Positions 53,254-62,140 of a stretch of 64,000 nucleotides of DNA are shown in pieces (position 1 is the stretch's first letter; each line of letters starts with the position of its first letter). The stretch comes from Pseudogulbenkiania sp. MAI-1 (lineage in GTDB: Bacteria; Pseudomonadota; Gammaproteobacteria; Burkholderiales; Chromobacteriaceae): NCBI RefSeq assembly GCF_000527175.1, contig NZ_AZUR01000001.1, positions 2,456,501-2,520,500 of the forward strand, in the 5' to 3' direction. The notes under the pieces were generated by a model. It was not told the origin of the DNA and did not search any database. It worked only from the letters and a program-made list of their open reading frames with translations. The position numbers and the translations under genes are program-made.

Positions 53254-53986
53254 CCGCACCGCAGCCTTGACCCATTTCCCAACGCCATTGCCTCAAGCGC
53301 CAGCCGCTCCCCTCGATGGCCAGCGCCCCGATATAGCCCGGAGCTGGCAATAGCGTATAGAGCGACCAAGGCCTTGCCGGCGCGCTATCGTCCGAAGCGA
53401 TATAAAGCTCGGCAGGAGGCTGCGCCGGATCGGTCGTCAACGGCACGGAAAAACCATCCAACGGCTGGGTGAGGCCGTCGCCGCAGGCTTTCAGGCAAGC
53501 CTCCTTCTTTGTCCAGCACGCGAGAAAGGCGTCGGCGTAAAGCGGATCCGGGAGCCCACTCAATTGGTCGACTTCAGCCGCCGAGAAGAAGAGTTGTGCG
53601 ATGTCCGCGTAATCGGATTGCGCCCGGAGGTATTCGACATCGACGCCGATGTTGGCGCCGGCGGCGATGGCGATCAGGGCAAGGCCGGCCGAGTGGGAGA
53701 GATTGAAGGTAAGCCGGCCGCCCCACTCCGGCCCGAGGTCGGGCTTGCCGCAGGCGTTGTACACATAGCCGATTCGGTCAGGCGGGACCTGAAGATAGCG
53801 TCCCAGGAGTTCACGCAGCACGCCATGCGCGGCAACAAAACGCCGTTGATCGCGCGGGAAGCGAAAACGTGCGCTTCGCTTGCGCTCCTCGACAGAGAGC
53901 GTCGCGTAGAGGTGCGCCGACGTTCCGGGCGGAACATCCAGGTCGGCGCACCAGACATGCACTTCGTGGGGCGGTGGGGGAAACAT
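53246..53986 (-). CDS. 4'-phosphopantetheinyl transferase (Sfp type)
   Basis: A 246-residue PPTase that would attach phosphopantetheine to the carrier domains of the two synthetase proteins in this operon. Mg-binding and catalytic motifs are NIGVDVEYL (about residue 117) and FLACWTKKEACLKACGDGL (about 165-185). The start MFPPPPHEVHVWCADL at 53986 lies 29 bp after the SerA-like stop. It is the last gene of the operon. The stop codon falls inside a short dispersed repeat. Confidence 0.9.
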   Translation of the reverse strand: MFPPPPHEVHVWCADLDVPPGTSAHLYATLSVEERKRSARFRFPRDQRRFVAAHGVLRELLGRYLQVPPDRIGYVYNACGKPDLGPEWGGRLTFNLSHSAGLALIAIAAGANIGVDVEYLRAQSDYADIAQLFFSAAEVDQLSGLPDPLYADAFLACWTKKEACLKACGDGLTQPLDGFSVPLTTDPAQPPAELYIASDDSAPARPWSLYTLLPAPGYIGALAIEGSGWRLRQWRWEMGQGCGAVT

Positions 53987-54015
53987 TCCGGACTCCGGCG
54001 TCGGGCCGCCGCCCG

Positions 54016-55032
54016 CTACAGCCGCTCCAGCAGGATCTGGGCGATCTCCATGCCGATGCGAGCCTGGGCTTCCTGTGTCGAGCCCCCCACGTGGGGCGTG
54101 CAGACGACACGGGGATGACGGGTGAGCCGCATGTCGGTGGGCGGCTCCTCGGCGAAGACGTCGAGGGCGGCCCCGCGGACCTTGCCCGATTCGAGGGCGT
54201 CGAGGAGCGCCTCCTCGTCCACCACGCCGCCGCGCGCGCAATTGATCAGCAGCACGCCGTCCTTCATCAGCGCGATTTCCTCCCAGCCGATCGCTGCGCG
54301 ACCGTCCGCACTTGGCGGGGTGTGAATCGAAACGAAGTCGGCCCGGGGCAGGAGCGCCTCGAGGGAGAGCAGTTCGAGTCCCTCGAAGCAGCCCGCCGGT
54401 TCGGGGGCCTTGTCGGCGCCGACGACGGTCATGCCGAGGGCCGAGGCGCAGCGCCCCAAGGTTCCCCCGATCCGGCCCACCCCGATGATGCCGAGCGTCT
54501 TGCCCATGAGCTCGATCCCGTCGGAGAACTCCTTCTTCGACCATTTTCCCGACTTCAAGGCGGCGTCGGCCTGCGGAATGCGCCGCGCGAGGGCGAAAAG
54601 CAGGCCCATGGCCAGTTCGGCCACCGAGACGGTCGAGGCCTTGGGTGTATTGAGTACCGCGATCTTCCGGGACGCGGCAGCGGCAAGATCGATGTTGTCG
54701 GTGCCGACCCCGGCGCGGACGATCATCCGTAGCCGCCGTGCGGCCTCGATCTGCTGTGCGCCGAGCCGGGTAGCGGATCGGACGACGACGGCATCGTAAT
54801 CGCCGATCTGATCCTCCAGCGCCGCAGACGAGATGCCAATCCACTCGTCCACCTGGAGCCCTCCCGCGCGCATCCGCTCGATGGCCACGGCAGGGATAGC
54901 GTCACAGACCAGGACGCGGGCCCGCTCCACCCTCGCCCCGGTGCCCGTGTCCGATCGTCCGCCCCGCCCCTCGACGGGCTCCCATATCGCCTGTTCGTCC
55001 TGCATGACGGTCTCGTATTTCCCTTCTGACAT
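54016..55032 (-). CDS. serA: D-3-phosphoglycerate dehydrogenase-like enzyme
   Basis: A 338-residue D-2-hydroxyacid dehydrogenase: substrate domain from about residue 38 (ARVLVCDAIPAVAIERM), catalytic Arg in VVVRSATRL-type block and AGVGTDNID, the NAD loop GIIGVGRIGG, and the catalytic Glu/His in HVGGSTQEAQ. It lacks the C-terminal ACT domain of feedback-regulated SerA. The first 35 residues are a poorly conserved extension. In a cluster with sbnA/sbnB it would boost 3-phosphohydroxypyruvate and hence O-phosphoserine, the SbnA substrate; no serC is in the operon. Start ATG 55032 after AAAGGAG. Confidence 0.88.
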   Translation of the reverse strand: MSEGKYETVMQDEQAIWEPVEGRGGRSDTGTGARVERARVLVCDAIPAVAIERMRAGGLQVDEWIGISSAALEDQIGDYDAVVVRSATRLGAQQIEAARRLRMIVRAGVGTDNIDLAAAASRKIAVLNTPKASTVSVAELAMGLLFALARRIPQADAALKSGKWSKKEFSDGIELMGKTLGIIGVGRIGGTLGRCASALGMTVVGADKAPEPAGCFEGLELLSLEALLPRADFVSIHTPPSADGRAAIGWEEIALMKDGVLLINCARGGVVDEEALLDALESGKVRGAALDVFAEEPPTDMRLTRHPRVVCTPHVGGSTQEAQARIGMEIAQILLERL

Positions 55033-55058
55033 GACGAGCTCCTTTGCCTTGAGGGCGG

Positions 55059-56081
55059 TCAACCGCCCATCACCTCGATCGTCGGCGAGCAGTCCGCCAC
55101 GTTCACCGCGTCGGCCATGCCGACCAATACCTCGCGCAGCCCCTCGAAGCTCTCACGGGCGTGCGCGGTGCGGATGTTGTCCACCAGCATCATGTCGCCG
55201 GCCTGCCACGGATCGCCAACGGTATTCGCCGTGTAGGTCTCGTTGATCAACTGCACGATGTCCGGGCCGATCGGGTCGCCGTTCCCAAAGAAGGTATTGA
55301 ACGGCAACCCGTCCTCGCCGTAGACGTCCACGAGGTAGTCGCGCACCTCCGGGTCTATCGTCCACTGGTTGAGGAAGGCAACCTGGTTGAACCAGCAGCG
55401 CCGGCCGGTATGCGGATGCCGCACCACGGCGCTGCGGCGCTGCCAGGTGCGCAAGGCGCCGTCGGGCTGCCACTCGAACCGGATCGCCTTCGCCCGGCAG
55501 TAGCTCTCGACGGCGTGGCGGTCGTCGCTGCCGAAGGCCTCGGCGATCGTGGCCCCGATCTCGTCGTTGTAGTTGCGGATCAGCAGCCACCCTAGCCGCT
55601 CGAAGCGTTCGACCAGCTCGGCGGACAGCGCTTGCAGCACAGCCGTCTCGTCGGCCACCGGGGTCGCACCGCCGGCGGATGGCGCCGTGAGACAGGCGAA
55701 CAGCATCAGGGAGGGGAATTCGAGCGCATAGCTGAGTTCGTGATGCATGCACATGGGCTGGCTGGGCGGCCACTTCGACGAGGAATAGAGGCCCTCGGCG
55801 TAGCGCTGCCGGGTGGCGAAGGCCTCCCGCTCGATCATCGGGCTGCCTAGCCGCCGAAAGACGGCTTCGATCCCGGCCACGTCGCGCAAGCCGAGGCCGC
55901 GCACGAGCAGCGCACCGTGTTCGACGACGGCGGCTCGCAGCGCGTCGCGGTGCTCGGCGACCCAGCGGCTGGCATCCCCGGCGGCGTCCACCCGCAACAG
56001 CGGCGGCTTGCCGGGGCGCACCTCCACATTGAGCGACGCGGTCGGCGGTGAAGACAGTGAGGTCGCAAAGAGTGATGACAT
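55059..56081 (-). CDS. TauD/SyrP-like Fe(II)/2-oxoglutarate dioxygenase
   Basis: A 340-residue oxygenase of the TauD/TfdA family. The iron facial triad is visible as MHHELSYA (H-x-E) near residue 112 and the distal His in VDNIRTAHARESFEG near residue 307, with the 2-oxoglutarate Arg shortly after. SyrP-like members next to NRPS genes hydroxylate an amino acid held on a carrier domain, and DdaC epoxidises a Dap amide. Here the likely target is Dap or a Dap-containing product. The ATG at 56081 follows GAAGGAGA and is 63 bp after the NRPS stop. Confidence 0.88.
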   Translation of the reverse strand: MSSLFATSLSSPPTASLNVEVRPGKPPLLRVDAAGDASRWVAEHRDALRAAVVEHGALLVRGLGLRDVAGIEAVFRRLGSPMIEREAFATRQRYAEGLYSSSKWPPSQPMCMHHELSYALEFPSLMLFACLTAPSAGGATPVADETAVLQALSAELVERFERLGWLLIRNYNDEIGATIAEAFGSDDRHAVESYCRAKAIRFEWQPDGALRTWQRRSAVVRHPHTGRRCWFNQVAFLNQWTIDPEVRDYLVDVYGEDGLPFNTFFGNGDPIGPDIVQLINETYTANTVGDPWQAGDMMLVDNIRTAHARESFEGLREVLVGMADAVNVADCSPTIEVMGG

Positions 56082-56144
56082 ATTGTTTTATCTCCTTCAG
56101 TAACGACTGTCCGAAAGGCGAGCGTTCAGGAGCCGCTCGCGGCC

Positions 56145-58640
56145 CTATACGGCGCGCGTGTCGACGTGGCGGGCCAGGTCGGCGAGAACCGGGTGATCGG
56201 CCAGGTCCTTCACGGACACCGCACGGTTCAACTTGATCGCCAGCCTCAGCGCCGACAGCGAGGTGCCGCCGAGTTCGAAGAAATGCGCCCTCCGGCCGAT
56301 CTGGTCCGGCGGGATGCCGAGAATCTCCGCCCAGGCGCCCGCCAGCCGTTGCTCGGTCGGCGTGCTAGCGCGCTCGTCATCGCGTTTGGCCATGTCGAGC
56401 TCTCCGGCGAGGGCGGCCAGGGCCTTCCGGTTGATCTTGCCGTTGTCCGTCAACGGCAGCGCTCTCTGCCAATGGAACGCCGACGGAACCATGTAGTGGG
56501 GCAGCGACTCACTGAGCTGCTCCTGCAGCGCGTCGGCATCGAGCGGCTGCTCGCCGGAATAGAAGGCCACCAGCTGTTTGCCGCGGTCGGCCCGCTCGGC
56601 GACCACGACCGCGCCGTCGCGCACGCCCGGCAAGCACAGCAGCCTGTTCTCGATCTCGCCCAGCTCGATCCGGAAGCCCCGGATCTTGACCTGGGAATCC
56701 CGGCGGCCGAGGAACTCCAGCTTGCCTTCGGGCAGCCAGCGGCCAAAGTCGCCGCTGCGGTACAGCCGCTGCCCCGGACGGTGCGGATCGGCCATGAAGG
56801 CGCGTTGCGTGCGCTCGGGATCGTTGACGTAGCCACGGCCGACGCAGATTCCGGAGAAGACGATCTCGCCGGGCGCGCCGAGCGGCACCGGCGACAGTTG
56901 CTCATCGACGACGTAGACATGCGCATTGTTGACCGCGCGGCCGAGCGGAACGCGCTCGCGGCTGGGCACGCCGTCCATGACCTCATGATTGGTGTCGTCG
57001 GAGGTCTCGGTCAGTCCATACACATTCACCAGCCTGATCCCGGGCAGGGCCGCGAACCAGCGCTGCGTCAGCTCCTTCTTCAGCGCCTCGCCGGTGACCG
57101 CCACGTAGCGCAGGTCCGGCAGCTCGCGCGGCTGCTGCTCCAGATAGGTCAGGACGACTTCGAGGTAGGACGGCACGACCTGCAGCACGTTGACCCTGGC
57201 GTCGACGATCTTGTCGACAAAGCGCTTGGCGTCCAGGATCACCTCCTGCTCGACCAGCAGGGTCCGTCCGCCGACCAGCAGCGCGGACACCAGTTGCCAC
57301 AGCGAGATATCGAAGCACTGGGGCGCCGTCTGGGCCACCACGGTGCCTTCGCCTATCTTCAGGTCGTCGACCTTGGCGAACAGGTGGTTGACCATGCCCG
57401 CGTGCTCGCACATCGCCCCCTTCGGCTCGCCGGTCGAGCCGGAAGTGAAGTAGATGTAGGCGAGCTGGCCGGGCGCGACCTCGACGCCGAGATCGCCGTC
57501 GGGAAAGCCCTCTTCGCAGGCCACGTCAATGAACAGCCGCTGGATGCCAGACAGCGAGGCGAGCGCCTGATCAAGCATGGCGGTGCTGCCGCGTTCGGTC
57601 AGCACCAGCCGGCAGTCCGCCCGCGTGAGCGTCCGCGCGATGCGCTCGGCCGGGAAATGCGGCTCGATGGGCAAGTACGCCCCACCGGCCTTGAAGATCG
57701 CGAGCACGGCGGTCATCCAGTCCAGGTTGCGCTCGGTCACCACGGCGACGACGCCTTCGCGGCCCAGCCCATGCGCCAACAGCATCCGGGCCAGCTGGTT
57801 GGCGCGCGCGTTGAGCTGACGATACGTGAGCTGGCTGTCGCCGTGCACGGCCGCGACGGCGTCCGGGCGCGCCCGCACTTGCTCCTCGAACAGCTCGTGC
57901 ACCCGCTGGTCCGGCAGCTTGCGTTGCGGCCCGGCGAGCCCGTACAACTGGAAATGCAGTTCGTCGGCGGACAGCAGACTCTGCCGGGCATGCTCGGCGT
58001 CCGGCCCGGCCACGATCGAGGCCAGCGCGGTGAGGTGATAGCCGGCGATCCTCGCGGCGCATTCGTCGTCCAGCACGTCCGTCCGGTAACGTAGCCGTAA
58101 CACGCCCCCCTCGCCTTGCACGAAGGCGACCCGCAGCACGATGCCCTCGGCAAGGTCGCCGCCGCCATCCGTGGCCAGTTCGAACACGGTTTCGAACAAG
58201 GGCTCGGTGAGGCCGAGCTCATGCCTGAGATCGTCGACCGGAAAATCCCTGTGCAATTGCAGTTTCGACTCGGCACGCGCGGTGTGCAGCAGCACCTCGT
58301 GCCACGAGCCAGGTTCGATCGTGAGCCGCAACGGCAACGGCTGAGCGGCCTCTACGGCGTAGCCGGTGGTCACCTCGCGCTCGCCGGAGAGCGCGCCGAG
58401 CACCTTGGCGTGCGCGGTCAACAGCACCGAGCTGAGCGGCACCGACAGTTCATTCGCCAAGCGGCGCAGCGCCGCCATGAGTTCGTCGGGAATCGTCGCC
58501 TCGTGCTCACCGACGCTGGGCTCCGGATGAAGGGTCCAGCGCGGAAGCGCGGTGAATCCCCCGGCAAGCAGGACATCGCGCCAGAATTCCCTGCCGCGCC
58601 GGGTCGTGCTGCCACCTTTTTGCAATGCGGTATCGTTCAT
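56145..58640 (-). CDS. NRPS protein: partial condensation-adenylation-carrier
   Basis: An 831-residue single-module NRPS. Residues 1-235 resemble only the C-terminal half of a condensation domain (FWRDVLLAG... with VFELATDGGG, LRLRYRTDVLDDECAARIAGY) and have no HHxxxDG. The adenylation domain (about 250-735) is complete: YIYFTSGSTGEPKGA, FDISLWQ, YGLTETSDDTNHE, YRSGDFGRWL, RDSQVKIRGFRIELGEIE and NGKINRKAL. The carrier domain ends it with FFELGGTSLSALRL. No thioesterase follows. It starts one base after the membrane synthetase stop. I read the substrate pocket tentatively as DIWSATVDD-K, with two acidic residues that suit a diamino acid. Confidence 0.93.
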   Translation of the reverse strand: MNDTALQKGGSTTRRGREFWRDVLLAGGFTALPRWTLHPEPSVGEHEATIPDELMAALRRLANELSVPLSSVLLTAHAKVLGALSGEREVTTGYAVEAAQPLPLRLTIEPGSWHEVLLHTARAESKLQLHRDFPVDDLRHELGLTEPLFETVFELATDGGGDLAEGIVLRVAFVQGEGGVLRLRYRTDVLDDECAARIAGYHLTALASIVAGPDAEHARQSLLSADELHFQLYGLAGPQRKLPDQRVHELFEEQVRARPDAVAAVHGDSQLTYRQLNARANQLARMLLAHGLGREGVVAVVTERNLDWMTAVLAIFKAGGAYLPIEPHFPAERIARTLTRADCRLVLTERGSTAMLDQALASLSGIQRLFIDVACEEGFPDGDLGVEVAPGQLAYIYFTSGSTGEPKGAMCEHAGMVNHLFAKVDDLKIGEGTVVAQTAPQCFDISLWQLVSALLVGGRTLLVEQEVILDAKRFVDKIVDARVNVLQVVPSYLEVVLTYLEQQPRELPDLRYVAVTGEALKKELTQRWFAALPGIRLVNVYGLTETSDDTNHEVMDGVPSRERVPLGRAVNNAHVYVVDEQLSPVPLGAPGEIVFSGICVGRGYVNDPERTQRAFMADPHRPGQRLYRSGDFGRWLPEGKLEFLGRRDSQVKIRGFRIELGEIENRLLCLPGVRDGAVVVAERADRGKQLVAFYSGEQPLDADALQEQLSESLPHYMVPSAFHWQRALPLTDNGKINRKALAALAGELDMAKRDDERASTPTEQRLAGAWAEILGIPPDQIGRRAHFFELGGTSLSALRLAIKLNRAVSVKDLADHPVLADLARHVDTRAV

Positions 58641-58641
58641 C

Positions 58642-61119
58642 TCAGATCTCCCTGGCCGGGTTCCCGCCCCAGCGCGCCCCGGGTGGAACCGTCTCTCCCT
58701 TCATGAGGAAGGAGTCCGCGGCAAGCGCCGAGCCGTCACCCATCGTCACGCCGTAGTGCACGAAGGCGCCGACCCCAAGCGTGCAGCCGGCGCCGAGCTC
58801 GGTATAACCAGACTTGTAGGTCCCGTCCTCCTGGGAGTCGCACTGGATCTTGCTGCGGTGATTGAGCACGCACTCATCCCCGACGGTAGTCAGGACCGGC
58901 TCGGAGATGTGGGTGCCGTCGTCGAACACCCGCTTGCCCATCCGGACACCGATCAGCCGCCAGAGCAGGCTCTTGAACGGCGTGCCGTCGAAGATGTGGA
59001 GGAAGTTGATTGGATGCAGCTTCCAGTTGCGCTCCACCCACCAGAAACCCGGATCGTAGATGGAGCAGATGGGCGGCGGCGGCGGGCCGAGCGCTTCGAA
59101 GGCGCGCTCCACCAGGGCGTAGTAGATCGCGGCGACAACCGCGCTGAGCGCGAACAGCATCGCCATGATCACGTGGGCAAACACGTCGTAGAACAGCGTG
59201 ACGGCAGCCAGGTCGATGAGCACGATCAGGAAGACACCCAGCCAGCGCGTGCACAGGAAGATGCCGATGGTCCGCAGGTTGAACCGGTTCTTGGCGGCCA
59301 GGCCGCGACGCAACGCCTCGCCCGTCCGCAGATGGTCGAACCGGCTGTCGCGCTCGACGGAGCGCGGAATCTCGAACGGCGGCGAGCCCAGCAAGCCCAC
59401 CCCTTCGCGCACCTTGCCATCGAGCGGCACCATCACCTTGATCGCGAGCAGGCAGTTCTCGCCCGTCCGCCCGCCCGCAGGATAGGTGACGTAGTTGCCG
59501 ATGAAGTTGCGGGGCCCGATCGCCGTCCGGGACACCCGGAACGACGTGCTCGAGACCTCGTCGTTGATCAGGTACAGACCGTCGGCAACCATCGTTCCGC
59601 TGCCCACGGACGTGAGCAAGGGGTTGGTGGTAATCACCTCGCTGCCGAAATTCGACCCTGTCTGCACGACGGGAGACAGGTGATAGCCGATCCAGCTCAA
59701 GAAGTGGACGATGTAGGAGCTGTCGCCGAACAGCACCGGGAAGAACCTCAGCCTGCCCAGCCCCGCGATGACGCGATGCACCGCATAGTGGAAGCCATAG
59801 AGCGGATAGACCGTGTCCGGCTTGATGAACAGGTTCAAGACCCGAGGGACCGTGCCCACGACCAGCAGGCCAACCAGCAGCGCACCGAAGAAGAGGATGA
59901 CCGAGAACACCAGTGACTCGACCAGGAGCCCCTGCATCGTCAAGGTCCCGGCCCGGGTTTGCAGACCCGGGACCAGCGTCTCGACCACCGATGCTACCGC
60001 GAGGAACAGCAGGCCGAGCCCCCCCTCCAGCAGCGGTGCGAGCACGAAGAAGATGCCAAGCAGGGCGGAGACGGCATAGACGGTACGGCGCAGCCTGCCA
60101 CAGCGGGCCGGTGCCACTCGCACGTAGTTCGTCTCCGTGCGCTGCGCCGGCGATCCGTGCCAGCGTTCGCCGGCCGGCACCGACTGGCCACTGTGCAAGG
60201 ACGAGGCGTAGCCGAGCTGCGCCCCGTCGCCCATCGCCGTGTCGATGTCGAGCACGGCCATTTCACCGACGAAGGCGTTCCGGCCGAGCGTCACCGGCCC
60301 GATCTCGATCCGGCCTGCTTGGGCGCGGTAGCCGAGGAACATCGCGTCCCGGCGGATCACCGTTCCTGCTCCTATCGTGAGCAGGTCGGTGCACACGGGG
60401 ATGTGCCGCGAGAGGATCACGACCCCTGGCCCGATTTTCGCGCCCAGCACCCTCAGATAGTGGTTGTACAGGGGCGAGCCGACGCACAAATAGATGCCGG
60501 GGTTCGACCAGATCAGGGACTTGACGACCCAGAAGCGGACGTACCCAAGGCTCCAGAGCCGGATCTGCTGCGGCTTCCAGCGGCCGATCAACAGCCACTT
60601 CACCGCGATCGGAAGCACGCTCACGATGAGGAAAGCCACGCTGCCGAACAGGGCCAGGCGCAGCACCTTCTCGACGCCCACCGCGTCGGCCACCAGCCAC
60701 TGATAGCCCTCGATGGCGGCGAGCACGCCGAGGTAGGAATACCCGAGATAGAACAGCGCTTGCAGCGCCCCGCACAGGAGATGTTCGTGCGCGCTGGTCG
60801 GCGTCGGCTGCTCCAACGCTGCCGCCGTCGGCGGCTTGGCGGCGGCAGGCACGACGTCCGCGAGCGCCGCCGCCAGGCTTCTGATCGTCGGATGCGCGTA
60901 GACGTCCTTCATCGATACCGACGGCAGATCGCCGCGCTTCCTCAGCCGCGCGCAGAAATGCGCCATCACCAGGGAATCGGCCCCCAGCTCCTGGAAAAAG
61001 TTGCTATCGGCCGGCACGCTGTCGACCCCCATGACACCGGCCAGCACCTCGGCGAGGATGCTCTCGGTGCTGGTGGCGGCGCTGCTGCGCGCATCCGCCA
61101 TCGTCGTTGCGGCCTTCAT
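58642..61119 (-). CDS. carrier domain fused to Pls-type membrane/beta-helix terminal module
   Basis: An 825-residue protein. A carrier domain comes first (residues about 18-88, phosphopantetheine Ser49 in ELGADSLVM). Then come three pairs of membrane helices alternating with three soluble domains of left-handed beta-helix (hexapeptide) type, for example IGAGTVIRRDAMFLGY, IGPRNFIGNYVTYPAGG and LGVGAFVHYGVTMGDGSALAADSFL. This is the layout of the NRPS 'terminal domain' of poly-epsilon-lysine synthetase (Pls), which links amino acids through side-chain amines. In Pls it is fused to A-T; here it is a separate chain. Start ATG 61119 overlaps the sbnB stop (ATGA). Confidence 0.9.
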   Translation of the reverse strand: MKAATTMADARSSAATSTESILAEVLAGVMGVDSVPADSNFFQELGADSLVMAHFCARLRKRGDLPSVSMKDVYAHPTIRSLAAALADVVPAAAKPPTAAALEQPTPTSAHEHLLCGALQALFYLGYSYLGVLAAIEGYQWLVADAVGVEKVLRLALFGSVAFLIVSVLPIAVKWLLIGRWKPQQIRLWSLGYVRFWVVKSLIWSNPGIYLCVGSPLYNHYLRVLGAKIGPGVVILSRHIPVCTDLLTIGAGTVIRRDAMFLGYRAQAGRIEIGPVTLGRNAFVGEMAVLDIDTAMGDGAQLGYASSLHSGQSVPAGERWHGSPAQRTETNYVRVAPARCGRLRRTVYAVSALLGIFFVLAPLLEGGLGLLFLAVASVVETLVPGLQTRAGTLTMQGLLVESLVFSVILFFGALLVGLLVVGTVPRVLNLFIKPDTVYPLYGFHYAVHRVIAGLGRLRFFPVLFGDSSYIVHFLSWIGYHLSPVVQTGSNFGSEVITTNPLLTSVGSGTMVADGLYLINDEVSSTSFRVSRTAIGPRNFIGNYVTYPAGGRTGENCLLAIKVMVPLDGKVREGVGLLGSPPFEIPRSVERDSRFDHLRTGEALRRGLAAKNRFNLRTIGIFLCTRWLGVFLIVLIDLAAVTLFYDVFAHVIMAMLFALSAVVAAIYYALVERAFEALGPPPPPICSIYDPGFWWVERNWKLHPINFLHIFDGTPFKSLLWRLIGVRMGKRVFDDGTHISEPVLTTVGDECVLNHRSKIQCDSQEDGTYKSGYTELGAGCTLGVGAFVHYGVTMGDGSALAADSFLMKGETVPPGARWGGNPAREI

Positions 61120-62129
61120 CGTACAACCTCGTAGAAGAAATCGGACAGGCTCAGATCCTGGCCGGCGGCAACCGCCTGGTCGTACACCCACTTGCCGACC
61201 GCCAGGTCGAGTATCCCCATGCCGAAAGGAGAGAAAATGATCGGACGACGGCGATCGACCGAGCGGCGCCCCTGCATGACCTCGGCCAGCGTGCCCGTCA
61301 CGAAATCCCTGTTTCCGGTCTTCTGCTCGGCCAGATGGGGGGAGGTATTGGCCTTCATGACGTGTTCGACGTCGTCGACCACGTTCTGCGAACTCAGGAG
61401 GATTTCAGGGGCGAGATCACGCAGCGAAATATGCAGCACCAGCGGGTTGTGCCCGAACAGGGCGGCATCGGCGATGTGGGGCTCGGAGGCGACGGTGGTG
61501 AACACGATCAGATCGCAGGCCCTGACCAGGCCCTCCACGTCGGGCACCGCCATGACCTTGCGGTGCCGCTCGGGATGGCACGCGCTCTTCATGAACTTCT
61601 CGCTCTCGAGCGGCGAGCGGTCATGCAAGCGCACCTCGTCGATCTCCCACCCCGTGTCGAGCAGGAACTCGTAGACGTAGCGGGCGATGAAGCCGGTGCC
61701 CACGATGCCCAGCGACTGCGCCCGGCGCGATTGCCCGTTCAGCCAGTAGGCGGCCAGAACCGCCGAGGCGGCGGTACGCGAGGCCGAGATGATCGAGCTC
61801 TCGAGGATGGCGAAGGGGTAGCCGGTGTCGTAGCTGTTGAGGACGAGCACGGCCGAGGCGCGGGGAAAGCCGCGCTGGACGTTGCCGGGGAAGCTCGCGA
61901 TCCACTTCAAGCCGGCCACGTCGAAGCCGTCCCCGAGATAGGCCGGCAGCGCGATGATCCGGCAATCGGGCTTCTCGGGAAAACGCAGGAAATAGCTATC
62001 CGGGTTGACGGAGTGCCCCTCGGCGTGGGCGAGGTACGCGCCCCGGACGATGTCGATGCACTCGCCCCGCTGGGCGCGGATGATGTCGGAAACGGTCTTG
62101 CCATTGATGATCGACAGCTTGAATTCCAT
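61116..62129 (-). CDS. sbnB: SbnB-like N-(2-amino-2-carboxyethyl)-L-glutamate dehydrogenase
   Basis: A 337-residue member of the ornithine cyclodeaminase/mu-crystallin family close to SbnB of staphyloferrin B synthesis. NAD loop SLGIVGTGFIARYVYEFLLDTG; substrate-region blocks NPDSYFLRFPEKPDCRIIALPAYLG, GLKWIASFPGN and ESSIISASRTAASA. SbnB oxidises the SbnA product to L-2,3-diaminopropionate and 2-oxoglutarate. The ATG at 62129 follows GAGGAGAAA. It starts 11 bp after sbnA and overlaps the next gene by four bases. Confidence 0.93.
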   Translation of the reverse strand: MEFKLSIINGKTVSDIIRAQRGECIDIVRGAYLAHAEGHSVNPDSYFLRFPEKPDCRIIALPAYLGDGFDVAGLKWIASFPGNVQRGFPRASAVLVLNSYDTGYPFAILESSIISASRTAASAVLAAYWLNGQSRRAQSLGIVGTGFIARYVYEFLLDTGWEIDEVRLHDRSPLESEKFMKSACHPERHRKVMAVPDVEGLVRACDLIVFTTVASEPHIADAALFGHNPLVLHISLRDLAPEILLSSQNVVDDVEHVMKANTSPHLAEQKTGNRDFVTGTLAEVMQGRRSVDRRRPIIFSPFGMGILDLAVGKWVYDQAVAAGQDLSLSDFFYEVVR

Positions 62130-62140
62130 GGCTTTCTCCT

